Positions 17,337-25,364 of a DNA stretch of 51,656 nt are shown here, one piece after another. The translations under genes were made by a program, and so were the position numbers. Below the pieces are notes generated by a model, which did not search any database, was not told the DNA's origin, and was given only the letters and a program-made list of their open reading frames with translations. Numbering within the stretch: position 1 is the first letter of the stretch; every line of letters begins with the position of its first letter. This stretch comes from an uncultured Dechloromonas sp. (GTDB lineage: Bacteria; Pseudomonadota; Gammaproteobacteria; Burkholderiales; Rhodocyclaceae), in assembly GCF_945957265.1 (NCBI RefSeq), contig NZ_CAMFKO010000030.1, positions 1 through 51,656 of the forward strand, given 5' to 3'.

Positions 17337-18833
17337 TCAGGGCTGCTTGGCCAGTGCCTGGTGCGGGCAGATTTCGCACAGGCGGCCGGCCTTCTCGCCG
17401 CGAGCGACGCGTTGCCGAACCATGCGGAAAGGCTGGTTTTTCCAGGCGTCGGTAAAAGTCGTATGGGTCAGGTCGGCAGTGAATGAATAGCCGGAATGAT
17501 CCAGGGCGCAGGCGACCAGGTGCCCGTTGGTGCGGATGTGGGCTTCGATGAAGGGCGACAGGCAATGGCACTGGCCGCGCGCCGCGGCATCCTGGGGCTT
17601 GATGCCGGGCGGCAGGACGATCTCCGCGTAGTCGACCAGGCCGGGCAGGTGCTCGACGTCCTTGAATTGCGCCGCCATCGAATGGCCGGCCCGATGCGAG
17701 GTGTGGGCGACGGACAGGTCGCAGCGCTGCCCGGATGCGGCGCAGTGCTGGTCGCGGAAGGCGATCAGGCGGCTCAGCTCGCGGCGGAAGTAATCCGGGT
17801 CGGCGGCGCTGACCTGCTGGGCCTGGGCCCGCCATTTGCCGCTCGCCTGGTTCAGGTAGATGACCAGGTGGTCGACGCCTTCGCGGATGCACTGGACAAG
17901 CAATTCCTCAGGGGCGCTGAGCAGGTCGACCTGCAGCGTCAGCTTGTTGAAGCGGCAGTTGCTCCGGATGAAGCGGATGCCCGCGGGGAGCCAGTTGCAT
18001 TGCGCGCTGTCGCCCAGGCTCGACAGGATCAGTTCGCTGATGTGCTGATTGCTCAGTTCCTTGGTCAGGCAGCGGAACAGGCCGTGGTCCATGATGCCGC
18101 CCTCCTCGAAACCGCCGCGGGCGGAGCGCAGGGCGCTCGGCGTGCTGATGTCGAGGCGGACGGATTGGGGTAGCGGCGGCTGCTCGGAGATGAAGGGGGC
18201 GATCTTGACCGACGCCTGGCGGGGCGCTGCCGCTTGCACGGGCCGGTCGTGCTTGAGCGCGAAGATCTGATCGACCGTTGCGCGCACCTTGCTGGCGCCC
18301 GGGTTGCCGCTGTGCGCGACGTGATGCGCCCACACATCGTCGGCGCTGTTGCTGTGGCCCAGCGCCATCTGGTCGCCGCGTGAAATCAGGTCCATGGCGT
18401 CGCCCAGGCGGACGCCGAGCATGGGTGCCGCTTCCTGGGCGCGCAGGATGAGGTTGGTCTTGGCCAGGAACATCAGTTCGCGGGCGACGCTGAACGGAAA
18501 GCCGGCCCGGCTGCCATCGCGCGAGTCCATCAGCAAATGCGAAATGAAGGTGTTCAGATCGCGGCTGTTCCACAGCGCCTGAATCTTGTTCAGCAGGTGC
18601 GGCATGCTCTCCAGCGCCGCCGTCGGATCGATCGGCGTGTCGGCGCTGGTCGAGCGCCGAACTTCCCGGCGGGATGCCGGATGATCGTCGTCGATGAACG
18701 ACGGGTCGATGGTCGGCAGCGGGGTATGGAAACCCTTGTCGACGGCCGCCGGTTCGTCGGCGCGTGTGGCGCCATCCTGCTTGCTGCGCTCCGGGAGACT
18801 CTCAGGATCGAATCTGAGCACGTTGGTTCTCAC
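17337..18833 (-). CDS. SPASM-domain protein with a degenerate radical-SAM fold (no CX3CX2C)
   Basis: 498 residues from a GTG at 18833, preceded by AAGGAG at a good distance; a longer frame to 18959 lacks this. After an N-terminal helical region (LLNKIQALWNSRDLNTFISH) the middle looks like a radical-SAM barrel: a strand SVRLDIS, then GGIMDHGLFRCLTKELSNQ, ISELILSSLGDSA and VDHLVIYLNQASG. The place of the cluster loop is TPSALRSARGGF, with no cysteines, so the SAM cluster is lost. The C-terminus is a SPASM-type region (GQCHCLSP, NGHLVACALDHSGY, FTDAWKNQPF, CEICPHQ) with enough cysteines for one auxiliary cluster. It may be a binding or scaffold protein derived from a peptide-modifying enzyme. 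Substrate unknown. Confidence 0.65.
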   Translation of the reverse strand: MRTNVLRFDPESLPERSKQDGATRADEPAAVDKGFHTPLPTIDPSFIDDDHPASRREVRRSTSADTPIDPTAALESMPHLLNKIQALWNSRDLNTFISHLLMDSRDGSRAGFPFSVARELMFLAKTNLILRAQEAAPMLGVRLGDAMDLISRGDQMALGHSNSADDVWAHHVAHSGNPGASKVRATVDQIFALKHDRPVQAAAPRQASVKIAPFISEQPPLPQSVRLDISTPSALRSARGGFEEGGIMDHGLFRCLTKELSNQHISELILSSLGDSAQCNWLPAGIRFIRSNCRFNKLTLQVDLLSAPEELLVQCIREGVDHLVIYLNQASGKWRAQAQQVSAADPDYFRRELSRLIAFRDQHCAASGQRCDLSVAHTSHRAGHSMAAQFKDVEHLPGLVDYAEIVLPPGIKPQDAAARGQCHCLSPFIEAHIRTNGHLVACALDHSGYSFTADLTHTTFTDAWKNQPFRMVRQRVARGEKAGRLCEICPHQALAKQP

Positions 18834-19077
18834 GAAAAGACTCCTTGCTGCAGCGTTGCTGAAGGCTCCAGGAAACCGGTTTGCCCGATGGAGCAGGAGG
18901 CGGCGCCGCAATATATGGGAAGGTCTGGTTTGCTTCGGGGTGACTGGCAGGCATGGCACATGAAGCTCATGGGTTGCCGTCAGCTGTCAAAATTCTTGAA
19001 AATGGTAAAAATTACTTTCCTGATTCCCGGTTCCGGCAGAGCAAGGCATGGCCTCGCTCCCGGAATTCGTTTCGCGC

Positions 19078-19320
19078 TTACTTCTTGACCCAGGCTACGC
19101 AATAGCCCTTCGGGGAGATCTCGGTATCGCCCGGGAAGATCTTGCAGGCATTCGGCGCGACGAACTGAACGCAGCCCGAGCACTCCTTGTCGCCTTCCGG
19201 AGAGTCCTTGTACTTCATGCTGGAGCGCATGCCGTCGTTTTTGGCGGCGATGGCGACAATCGGGATCATGGCCAGGGAAAGACCACCGTACTTGAGCAGG
19301 TTGCGGCGAGACGGATTCAT
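19078..19320 (-). CDS. High-potential iron-sulfur protein (HiPIP), Tat-exported
   Basis: 80 residues. The N-terminus NPSRRNLLKYGGLSLAMIPI carries a twin-arginine signal, as expected for a protein folded around its cluster before export. The four cluster cysteines are in CSGCVQF, PNACKIFPG and GYCVAWVKK, the C-x2-C-x8-C-x14-C spacing of short HiPIPs. Aromatic and hydrophobic residues around the last cysteine (YCVAW) match the family. HiPIPs are periplasmic one-electron carriers of high potential. In Rhodopseudomonas the Fe(II)-oxidation operon pioABC ends with a HiPIP (PioC). The gene stands alone here, about 4 kb from the Mto/Pio-like operon. AAAGGAG ribosome site upstream. Confidence 0.93.
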   Translation of the reverse strand: MNPSRRNLLKYGGLSLAMIPIVAIAAKNDGMRSSMKYKDSPEGDKECSGCVQFVAPNACKIFPGDTEISPKGYCVAWVKK

Positions 19321-19367
19321 GTTTTTAAACTCCTTTGTGCTAACCCCGCTTGGGGCTGGATTGATTC

Positions 19368-19389
19368 GGTGCGTTCGGGATAACGCACC
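19368..19389. repeat. Perfect inverted repeat between the HiPIP and diguanylate cyclase genes
   Basis: GGTGCGTT-N6-AACGCACC, 8-bp arms, sits 48 bp upstream of the HiPIP start. It could be an operator for a dimeric regulator or an RNA hairpin; there is no T-run, so it is not a terminator. Confidence 0.5.
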
Positions 19390-19511
19390 GCCAGCAAGCC
19401 CTGCCTTCACATGGCACGGCGCCGGGTATCTTTTAGCAAGCAGCGGGCCAGGCCTGCGCAATGCGGCAAGACGCTCGCCTCGCTTGCCTCGGCGCATGAA
19501 AGCGTTGCATC

Positions 19512-21974
19512 ATGGGCAGACAAACCATGCCCATTCCTGCAGAGCGCAGCTTCCCGCGAATGAAAAGAACGAAAATCTGGGTTCGTCTGGTGATCTCGAT
19601 ACTGATCGCCGTCCTCCTCTCCGGCGCCGGACTGATTCACTGGGCGACCCTGGAGCAGAAGAACCTCGCCATCGAGCAGTCGAAGGATTTCGCGATGAGC
19701 GTCCACCAGATGACGCTGGCCGGCCTGACCGGGATGATGATCACGGGAACGGTCGGCCTGCGCACCATCTTCCTGGACCAGATCAAGGAAACCAACCACA
19801 TCGAAGCGCTCAAGGTGTTCCGGGGCGACGGCGTGATCAAGCAGTACGGCCTCGGTTTCGACGGCGAATCGGCCTCCGACGCCCTGGAAACACGGGTTCT
19901 GGTGACTGGCGATGCCTATTTCAACGTTGTTCGCAACAAGGATGGCGAGGAGCGCCTGAAGGCGATCATCCCGGTCAAGGCGGCGGAAAACTACCTGGGC
20001 AAGAACTGCCTGTTCTGCCACGAGGTGCCGGCCGGAACCGTCCTCGGCGCCGTGAGCATGGAGGTTTCCCTGTCGCGGGCCAGCGAAACGGCGCACACCT
20101 TCGGCATGCGCGCCTTGCTGGTCGGGGCGCTGGTGTGCCTGCCGCTGGCGGCCTTTATCTGGCTGTTCATTTCACGACTGGTGACGCGCCCGCTCAAGGA
20201 AATGACCGACGGCCTGAACCGCGTCGCCGACGAGGATATCGAGCGGGCCAGGCCGCTGCCCGTCCTGCGGGCCGACGAAGTGGGCGATGCGACGCAGGCC
20301 TTCAACCGGGTCATGGAAAAATCCGGCGAGCTATTCCAGCAACAGCGCATGGCGCGTATCGTTTTCGAGAATTCGCTGGAGGGCATCACGGTAACCGACG
20401 CCCATTCGCGGATCCAGCTGGTCAACAAGGCCTTCACCGACACCACCGGCTACACCGCCGACGAGGTGATGGGCAAGACACCGGGCATTCTCAAGTCCGG
20501 GAAGCAGGGCGACGATTTCTACGCGGCGTTCTGGACGGCGCTGCAGCGCGACGGCGAATGGCGGGGCGAGATCTGGAACAAGCGCAAGAACGGCTCGGTG
20601 TACGCCGAATGGCTCAATGTCAGCGCGGTGCGCAACAGCGCGGGCGAGGTCGAGCACTACGTCGCCATCTTCTCCGACATCACCGAGCGCAAGGAGCGCG
20701 AGGAAGCCATCACCTTCCAGGCTTTCCACGACGCCCTGACCGGCCTGCCCAACCGCCTGCTCTACAAGGACCGGCTCGACCAGGCGCTGTCGCAGGCCAA
20801 GCGGACCAAGGGGCGGCGGCCGGTGGTGATGTTCCTCGATCTCGACAAGTTCAAGCAGATCAACGACCAGTTGGGCCACGACGTGGGCGACCTGCTGCTC
20901 AAGGAGGTTGCCGCGCGCCTGAAGGGCTGCGTCCGCGCCGCCGATACGGTGGCGCGCTTTGCCGGCGACGAGTTCACCGTACTGCTGCCGGAAGCGGCCG
21001 GCCAGGAGGATGCCGAGGCGGTGGCCGCCAAGATTCTCGCCGCCATGCAGGTGCCGATCAGGCTGGGCAGCGAGGATCGCGTGGTGACGACCAGCATCGG
21101 CATCAGCCTCTATCCGGACGACGGGCGCGACGGCGAAACCCTGATGAAGGCGGCCGATGCCGCCATGTACCAGGTGAAGCGCGCCGGGCGCGCCGGGCGC
21201 TGCTTCTTCGCGCCGGAGATGATCGATTCGCCGACGCGCCGGGCCGACCTCGAGGCGCGCCTGAAGGATGCCTTCATCAACCGCGAATTCCTGCTCCACT
21301 ACCAGCCGATCGTCGATCTGCAGAGCGGCGTCGTGCATGGCAAGGAGGCGCTGATCCGCTGGCAGTCCGGCGAGCAGCTGCTGATGCCGGAGGATTTCAT
21401 CGGGCTGGCCGAAGAGGTCGGGCTGATGACCCGTCTGGGCGAATGGGTGCTCGAAACGGCGTGCATCCAGGCCCGCATGTGGCAGCTGGAAGATCACCCG
21501 GTGCGCGTCGCGGTCAATCTGTCGGCCAGCGAGTTCAAGCGCCCGGACCTGGTCGGCGTCATTCGCGATATCCTCCGCCGGGCCGGTTTGTCGCCGGCAC
21601 TGCTCGAACTCGAGGTGGCGGAATCCATCGTGATGCACGATGCCGAGTATTCGCAGCGCGTTTTCAGGGAGCTGGCCGATCTGGGCGTCATGCTCGGCCT
21701 GGGTAATTTCGGCACCGGCTTCGTCAGCCTCGGCCTGCTCAACAGCCTGCCGCTCCATACGGTCAAGGTCGACCGCAGCCTGATCCGCCAGCATCTGAAC
21801 GACACCGGTGACAAGCGCATCCTCGAAGCCATTTTCGGCCTGGCCAACGCGCTGGGCATCAAGGCGGTGGCCGAGGGGCTGGAGAACCTCGACCAGCTGG
21901 TCCTGCTGCACAGCTATCCGTGCGAGCGGGCGCAGGGATTCGCCATCGCCAAGCCGGAGCCGGCCAGGGACTGA
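19512..21974 (+). CDS. Diguanylate cyclase with heme c sensor, HAMP, PAS, GGDEF and a defective EAL domain
   Basis: 820 residues: TM1 (about 24-44), a periplasmic sensor with CLFCH at 166-170 (YLGKNCLFCHEVPAGTVLGA), TM2 (about 197-217), HAMP, PAS (about 275-395; NSLEGITVTDAHSRIQLVNK), GGDEF (about 405-560; the active loop reads AGDEF near 483) and EAL (about 575-815; GKEALIRW near 610). The GGDEF loop variant AGDEF is usually active. In the EAL domain the metal-binding DDFGTGYSS motif is replaced by GNFGTGFVS, so phosphodiesterase activity is probably lost and the protein should make c-di-GMP in response to heme redox or ligand state. The sensor is paralogous to that of the chemoreceptor at 10007. 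The start could also be ATG 19560. Confidence 0.88.
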   Translation: MGRQTMPIPAERSFPRMKRTKIWVRLVISILIAVLLSGAGLIHWATLEQKNLAIEQSKDFAMSVHQMTLAGLTGMMITGTVGLRTIFLDQIKETNHIEALKVFRGDGVIKQYGLGFDGESASDALETRVLVTGDAYFNVVRNKDGEERLKAIIPVKAAENYLGKNCLFCHEVPAGTVLGAVSMEVSLSRASETAHTFGMRALLVGALVCLPLAAFIWLFISRLVTRPLKEMTDGLNRVADEDIERARPLPVLRADEVGDATQAFNRVMEKSGELFQQQRMARIVFENSLEGITVTDAHSRIQLVNKAFTDTTGYTADEVMGKTPGILKSGKQGDDFYAAFWTALQRDGEWRGEIWNKRKNGSVYAEWLNVSAVRNSAGEVEHYVAIFSDITERKEREEAITFQAFHDALTGLPNRLLYKDRLDQALSQAKRTKGRRPVVMFLDLDKFKQINDQLGHDVGDLLLKEVAARLKGCVRAADTVARFAGDEFTVLLPEAAGQEDAEAVAAKILAAMQVPIRLGSEDRVVTTSIGISLYPDDGRDGETLMKAADAAMYQVKRAGRAGRCFFAPEMIDSPTRRADLEARLKDAFINREFLLHYQPIVDLQSGVVHGKEALIRWQSGEQLLMPEDFIGLAEEVGLMTRLGEWVLETACIQARMWQLEDHPVRVAVNLSASEFKRPDLVGVIRDILRRAGLSPALLELEVAESIVMHDAEYSQRVFRELADLGVMLGLGNFGTGFVSLGLLNSLPLHTVKVDRSLIRQHLNDTGDKRILEAIFGLANALGIKAVAEGLENLDQLVLLHSYPCERAQGFAIAKPEPARD

Positions 21975-22019
21975 CGGGGTTTTCCCCTTCCGGAAAGCGC
22001 GCCGGCCGGGCGCGGCGAA

Positions 22020-22649
22020 TCAGGGTTTCGGCGCGCTCTTCTGCGGCTGGCTATGGCAGCGGTCGCAGGAGAAGAAGGTGACGAAGGCCACCCGGTCGTG
22101 GCATTTGCCGCAGAACTGGCCGCGAAAGATGTTGGCCATCCGGATTTCCGAGCTGCCAGCCCGGGGCAGGAAGGGGTCGGGGTGGCAGTTCGAGCAGGCC
22201 AGCCACTCGGTGTGCGAGCGGTGCGGAAATTTCACGAAGGGCATTTCCTTGGTGTTGCGCATCACGATGTCGAGATCGAGCACCTCCATCCGGTCTTTTT
22301 CGTTGAGGCCGGCCCGGGGCTTGATCAGCCCCCTGTTCAGCGCCTTCATCCAGTCGGGAAAGCCGTTGGCGTCGTAGGGCAGGTGGCGGGTCGCCTCGTC
22401 GATGCGCTGCAGGCGCTGGCGGTCCGGATTGTTCCCGTCGAGGAAATCGACCGCGTCGATGGCCTTGCGGGCCGCCGGAATCTCCGGCTCGGCCTGGCCA
22501 TGGCCGGGGTCGCCATCCGACTGTATCTGGCCGGGGGCGGCGCGCAGGAAGGCAAGCTGCAGGACGTTGTCACCCGCCTGGGCGAGCGGACCGAACAGGA
22601 TGGCGGCAAGCGCGATGCCGGCCAGGCGTGCGTTGAGTGAAATCTTCAA
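22020..22649 (-). CDS. Triheme c7-type cytochrome c, co-transcribed with a two-component system
   Basis: 209 residues from a TTG overlapping the response-regulator stop (TTGA). Signal peptide LNARLAGIALAAILFGPLAQA. The C-terminal half holds three CxxCH motifs (CSNCH, CGKCH, CDRCH) in the order FPHRSHTEWLACSNCH, ANIFRGQFCGKCHDRVAF, FSCDRCHSQ. This is the same layout as the proteins at 39922 and 41891, and His residues before the first motif are likely axial ligands. The N-terminal half (NGFPDWMKALNRGLIKPRAG) also resembles those paralogues. Likely a periplasmic electron carrier. Its place behind a kinase and regulator suggests it either is controlled by them or reports redox state to them. Confidence 0.82.
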   Translation of the reverse strand: MKISLNARLAGIALAAILFGPLAQAGDNVLQLAFLRAAPGQIQSDGDPGHGQAEPEIPAARKAIDAVDFLDGNNPDRQRLQRIDEATRHLPYDANGFPDWMKALNRGLIKPRAGLNEKDRMEVLDLDIVMRNTKEMPFVKFPHRSHTEWLACSNCHPDPFLPRAGSSEIRMANIFRGQFCGKCHDRVAFVTFFSCDRCHSQPQKSAPKP

Positions 22650-23668
22650 GCTCCGAACAGCCGGCGGAAGAATCTGCCAAACAGGCTGGTTTCAGGTTGC
22701 AGGGTTTGGAAGGCCGGGTCGGGGTCCTGCGCCGATTCGGTGCGCAGGCTCTTCTGCAGATCGTCGGTTTCCCGGGGGCTCAGCGTGCCGACCTGGTGGC
22801 GCTCGCCGAGCAGGGGATTGTCGAGGAGCTCGCTGCGCTTGGCGATGGCCGACTTGAGCGCGAGCCGCAAATTGCCGGCCTTGAGCGGCTTGGGGATGAA
22901 GCGATGAATCTGCCCCTGGTTGATCATCCGGCAGATGAGGTTGCTGTCTTCGGACTCGGTCACCACCATGCTGACGATCTGCGGGTGCTTGCGTTTCAGG
23001 AGGCAGAGGAGGTGAGTCAGGTCCATGGTGCCCAGGGTGCGTTCCGAGAGGATGATGCCCACTTCCTCGTCCTCGAGCATCTTGAAGGCATCGACGGGGC
23101 TGGTGACATGGATGATCTGCGCCAGGTCGCCGGCGCTCATCTCGACAACGGAATGGGTGGCCTCGTCTTCGTCGAGCACCAGTATCTTGGGCAGGCGTAT
23201 GCCGGCAACTTCCGGATGCGGGGTTTCCGCCCGCGGCAGGACGATTTCCTGGCGGCGCGCGATTTCGGCCGCCTGGGCCACGAGCATCGGCAGTTCCACG
23301 ACATCCCAGGGTTTGCTGACGAAGCGGAAGACCTCCGAATGATTGACCGACTGGATCACCGCCTGCATGTCGGAGTAGCCGGTGAGCAGAATGCGCATGG
23401 CGCGCGGGGCCAGCGTCTTGACCTGGGCCAGGAACTCGACGCCGCTCATGCCGGGCATGCGGTTGTCGCTGATCACGACATCGAAATCGCCGTTGCGGAT
23501 GAGGTCCAGCGCTTCGCTGCCGCTTTCGGCGGTGACCACCTGGAAATCCTTGCGCAGGAGCCAGGAAAGGGCGCGCAGGATGTTGGGTTCGTCGTCGACG
23601 CAAAGGACTCGGCCCTTGAGCTTGTCCAGCGGATTGGGTGGGGGCATGGTGAAGGTGCTTGCGTTCAT
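22646..23668 (-). CDS. Response regulator with two receiver domains, the second degenerate
   Basis: 340 residues. REC1 (about 19-140) is canonical: VDDEPN acid pocket at 24-29, phospho-Asp D68 in DVVISDNRMPGMSG, T96 in LLTGYSD and K119 in FVSKPWD. REC2 (about 160-275) keeps the acidic pocket (LVLDEDEA) and Lys (FIPKPLK), but the phospho-acceptor strand reads GIILSERTLG with Ser-Glu where Asp is expected, so it is probably not phosphorylated or is a constitutive mimic. No DNA-binding, HD-GYP or GGDEF output follows, only a short tail. It lies 17 bp after the kinase gene and overlaps the cytochrome gene by 4 bp. Confidence 0.88.
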   Translation of the reverse strand: MNASTFTMPPPNPLDKLKGRVLCVDDEPNILRALSWLLRKDFQVVTAESGSEALDLIRNGDFDVVISDNRMPGMSGVEFLAQVKTLAPRAMRILLTGYSDMQAVIQSVNHSEVFRFVSKPWDVVELPMLVAQAAEIARRQEIVLPRAETPHPEVAGIRLPKILVLDEDEATHSVVEMSAGDLAQIIHVTSPVDAFKMLEDEEVGIILSERTLGTMDLTHLLCLLKRKHPQIVSMVVTESEDSNLICRMINQGQIHRFIPKPLKAGNLRLALKSAIAKRSELLDNPLLGERHQVGTLSPRETDDLQKSLRTESAQDPDPAFQTLQPETSLFGRFFRRLFGA

Positions 23669-23685
23669 CGGGTGGTGTTCCGGAA

Positions 23686-25221
23686 TTAGTAGGCCAGGAC
23701 GGTATCGGGGGCCTGGAGCGGAAGCGTGATGCTGAAGGTGGTGCCGTGCGCCGGCCGGCTGCTGACATGGATGCGGCCGCCGTGGTTGTTGACGATGTCG
23801 CGGGCGATGGACAGGCCGAGCCCGGTGCCGATGCCGCGCGGCTTGGTGGTGTAGAAACTGTCGAAGATGTGGGGCAGCACATCGGGGGCGATGCCGCTTC
23901 CGGTATCGACGATGTCGATCACCACCTCAGAACCCTCGGCATGGGTGCGTACCGTGATGCTGCCTTCGTCCGGGATGGCCTGCGCGGCATTGGTGATCAG
24001 GTTGAGGAAGACCTGGTTGAGCTGCGAGGTGTTACAGGCCACCTGGGGGAGGGCGCCGAAATCCTCGACGATCCGGATGCGCGTCGGGATCGTGCTCCGC
24101 GCGATGTAGATCACCGTTTTCAGCGCGCCGTTGATGTCGGCGTCGGCCACCTTGCTGCGATCCAGGCGGGTGAAGTCGCGCAGGTTGGCAACCAGCTCGC
24201 GCATCTGCTCCAGGCCGCCCAGTACGTCGCCGAGCATCAGCATCAGGTCCTTGATCTCGTCGCCCTGGAAAGACAGATTCCCCAGCGCCTGGCGCGAGGT
24301 GCCGAGGTCCAGGGTGACCTGGCTGCTTTCCGGGGGGAGGCGCCTGACCAGCTGGCTGAGCTTGGCCGCCACCATGAGCGGGGTGCTCAGCTCCTTGAGA
24401 TACGAAATCGCCAGGCTGACGTTGTTGTGCGAGAAGCCGATGGGCGTGTTCAGCTGGTGCGTGACGCCGGCCACGAGCTGGCCGAGCGACGACATCTTTT
24501 CGGACTGCGCGAGGTGTTGCTGGGTATTCAGCTTTTCCAGAGATTGCTGGCGAATGATGTTCTGGGCGCGGCGGACGATCAGGTAAAGGGCGCCGAAGAG
24601 CAGGGCGAGGGCGCCGGCGACGATCAGGCCGAGCTGAATCTCGGTGCTGCGCATCTTGGCCAGGAAGGGCGTGGCATCCGAGTAGATCTCGAACACCCCG
24701 CTCGGCGTCGACGCCCCCGGGGCATATTGCGGAATGTAGCTCTGGATCAGGTCGCGGTTTTCGACGACCTGCTCGAAGGCGCTGAACTTGGCCTTGTGCA
24801 CCAGTTCGGTTTGCGTCGAGCCGTTCATGGCGCCGATGAAGCCGGGATTGGCGCTCTTGTCCTCGCCGATCTGCGCCAGTTCGGATGAATAGACGGTCCG
24901 CCCGGCCGGATCGTAGACCTTGATCTTGTAGGTTGTGCTGCCGCGCATCAGGGCGACGACATCGGCGTGGATTTCCTGGATTCGGGAATTGTTTTTCAGT
25001 TCCGGGGAATTTTTTCCTGCCGACTCCTCGAGCAGGCGCGCAAAATGCCGTTGCCAAAGCGAATTGGCGAAGACCGTCGTCAGGTTGATGTTGCCGGTTT
25101 CCTGCTGCTGCAGCATGCGCGAGAGGGCCATGTCGCGGTAGTAGTAGCCCAGTGCTCCGCCCACGGCGAGAAAGAAGACCAGGCTGGTCAGGACAAAGTG
25201 GCGAACAAGTGGAAATGGCAT
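23686..25221 (-). CDS. Membrane sensor histidine kinase
   Basis: 511 residues using ATG 25221 (MPFPLVRHFVLTSLVFFLAV, a good first membrane helix); in-frame starts at 25242 and 25293 are possible. A periplasmic sensor (about 35-205; SRIQEIHADVVALMRGSTTY, VYDPAGRTVYSSELAQIGED) resembles a single Cache/PAS-like fold. TM2 is at about 192-215. The HisKA motif is unusual, GVTHQLNTPIG, with Gln-Leu-Asn after the phospho-His where Glu-Ile/Leu-Asn is common. HATPase_c follows (LNQVFLNLITNAAQAI, DTGSGIAPDVLPHIFDSFYT, GTGLGLSIARDIVNNHGG). It is the first gene of a kinase, regulator and triheme-cytochrome operon. Confidence 0.87.
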   Translation of the reverse strand: MPFPLVRHFVLTSLVFFLAVGGALGYYYRDMALSRMLQQQETGNINLTTVFANSLWQRHFARLLEESAGKNSPELKNNSRIQEIHADVVALMRGSTTYKIKVYDPAGRTVYSSELAQIGEDKSANPGFIGAMNGSTQTELVHKAKFSAFEQVVENRDLIQSYIPQYAPGASTPSGVFEIYSDATPFLAKMRSTEIQLGLIVAGALALLFGALYLIVRRAQNIIRQQSLEKLNTQQHLAQSEKMSSLGQLVAGVTHQLNTPIGFSHNNVSLAISYLKELSTPLMVAAKLSQLVRRLPPESSQVTLDLGTSRQALGNLSFQGDEIKDLMLMLGDVLGGLEQMRELVANLRDFTRLDRSKVADADINGALKTVIYIARSTIPTRIRIVEDFGALPQVACNTSQLNQVFLNLITNAAQAIPDEGSITVRTHAEGSEVVIDIVDTGSGIAPDVLPHIFDSFYTTKPRGIGTGLGLSIARDIVNNHGGRIHVSSRPAHGTTFSITLPLQAPDTVLAY

Positions 25222-25364
25222 TTTTGCAACAAAAAAGAACATAGTTAATAAAAACAACGCCAAGGTGGAACTATAATTTACGCCTTTGGTCATACCCGAG
25301 ATTTCGTATATGCATCGTTTGTGCCTGAATTGCACGAAGCGTCGCGGGCGCAGGGGGAGAGGGT

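Noticed and set aside
19440..19511. Several GG-N10-GC matches upstream of the heme diguanylate cyclase
   Set aside because: Overlapping matches with weak -12 elements (TCGCC, ATGCG) in a GC-rich stretch; none stands out.
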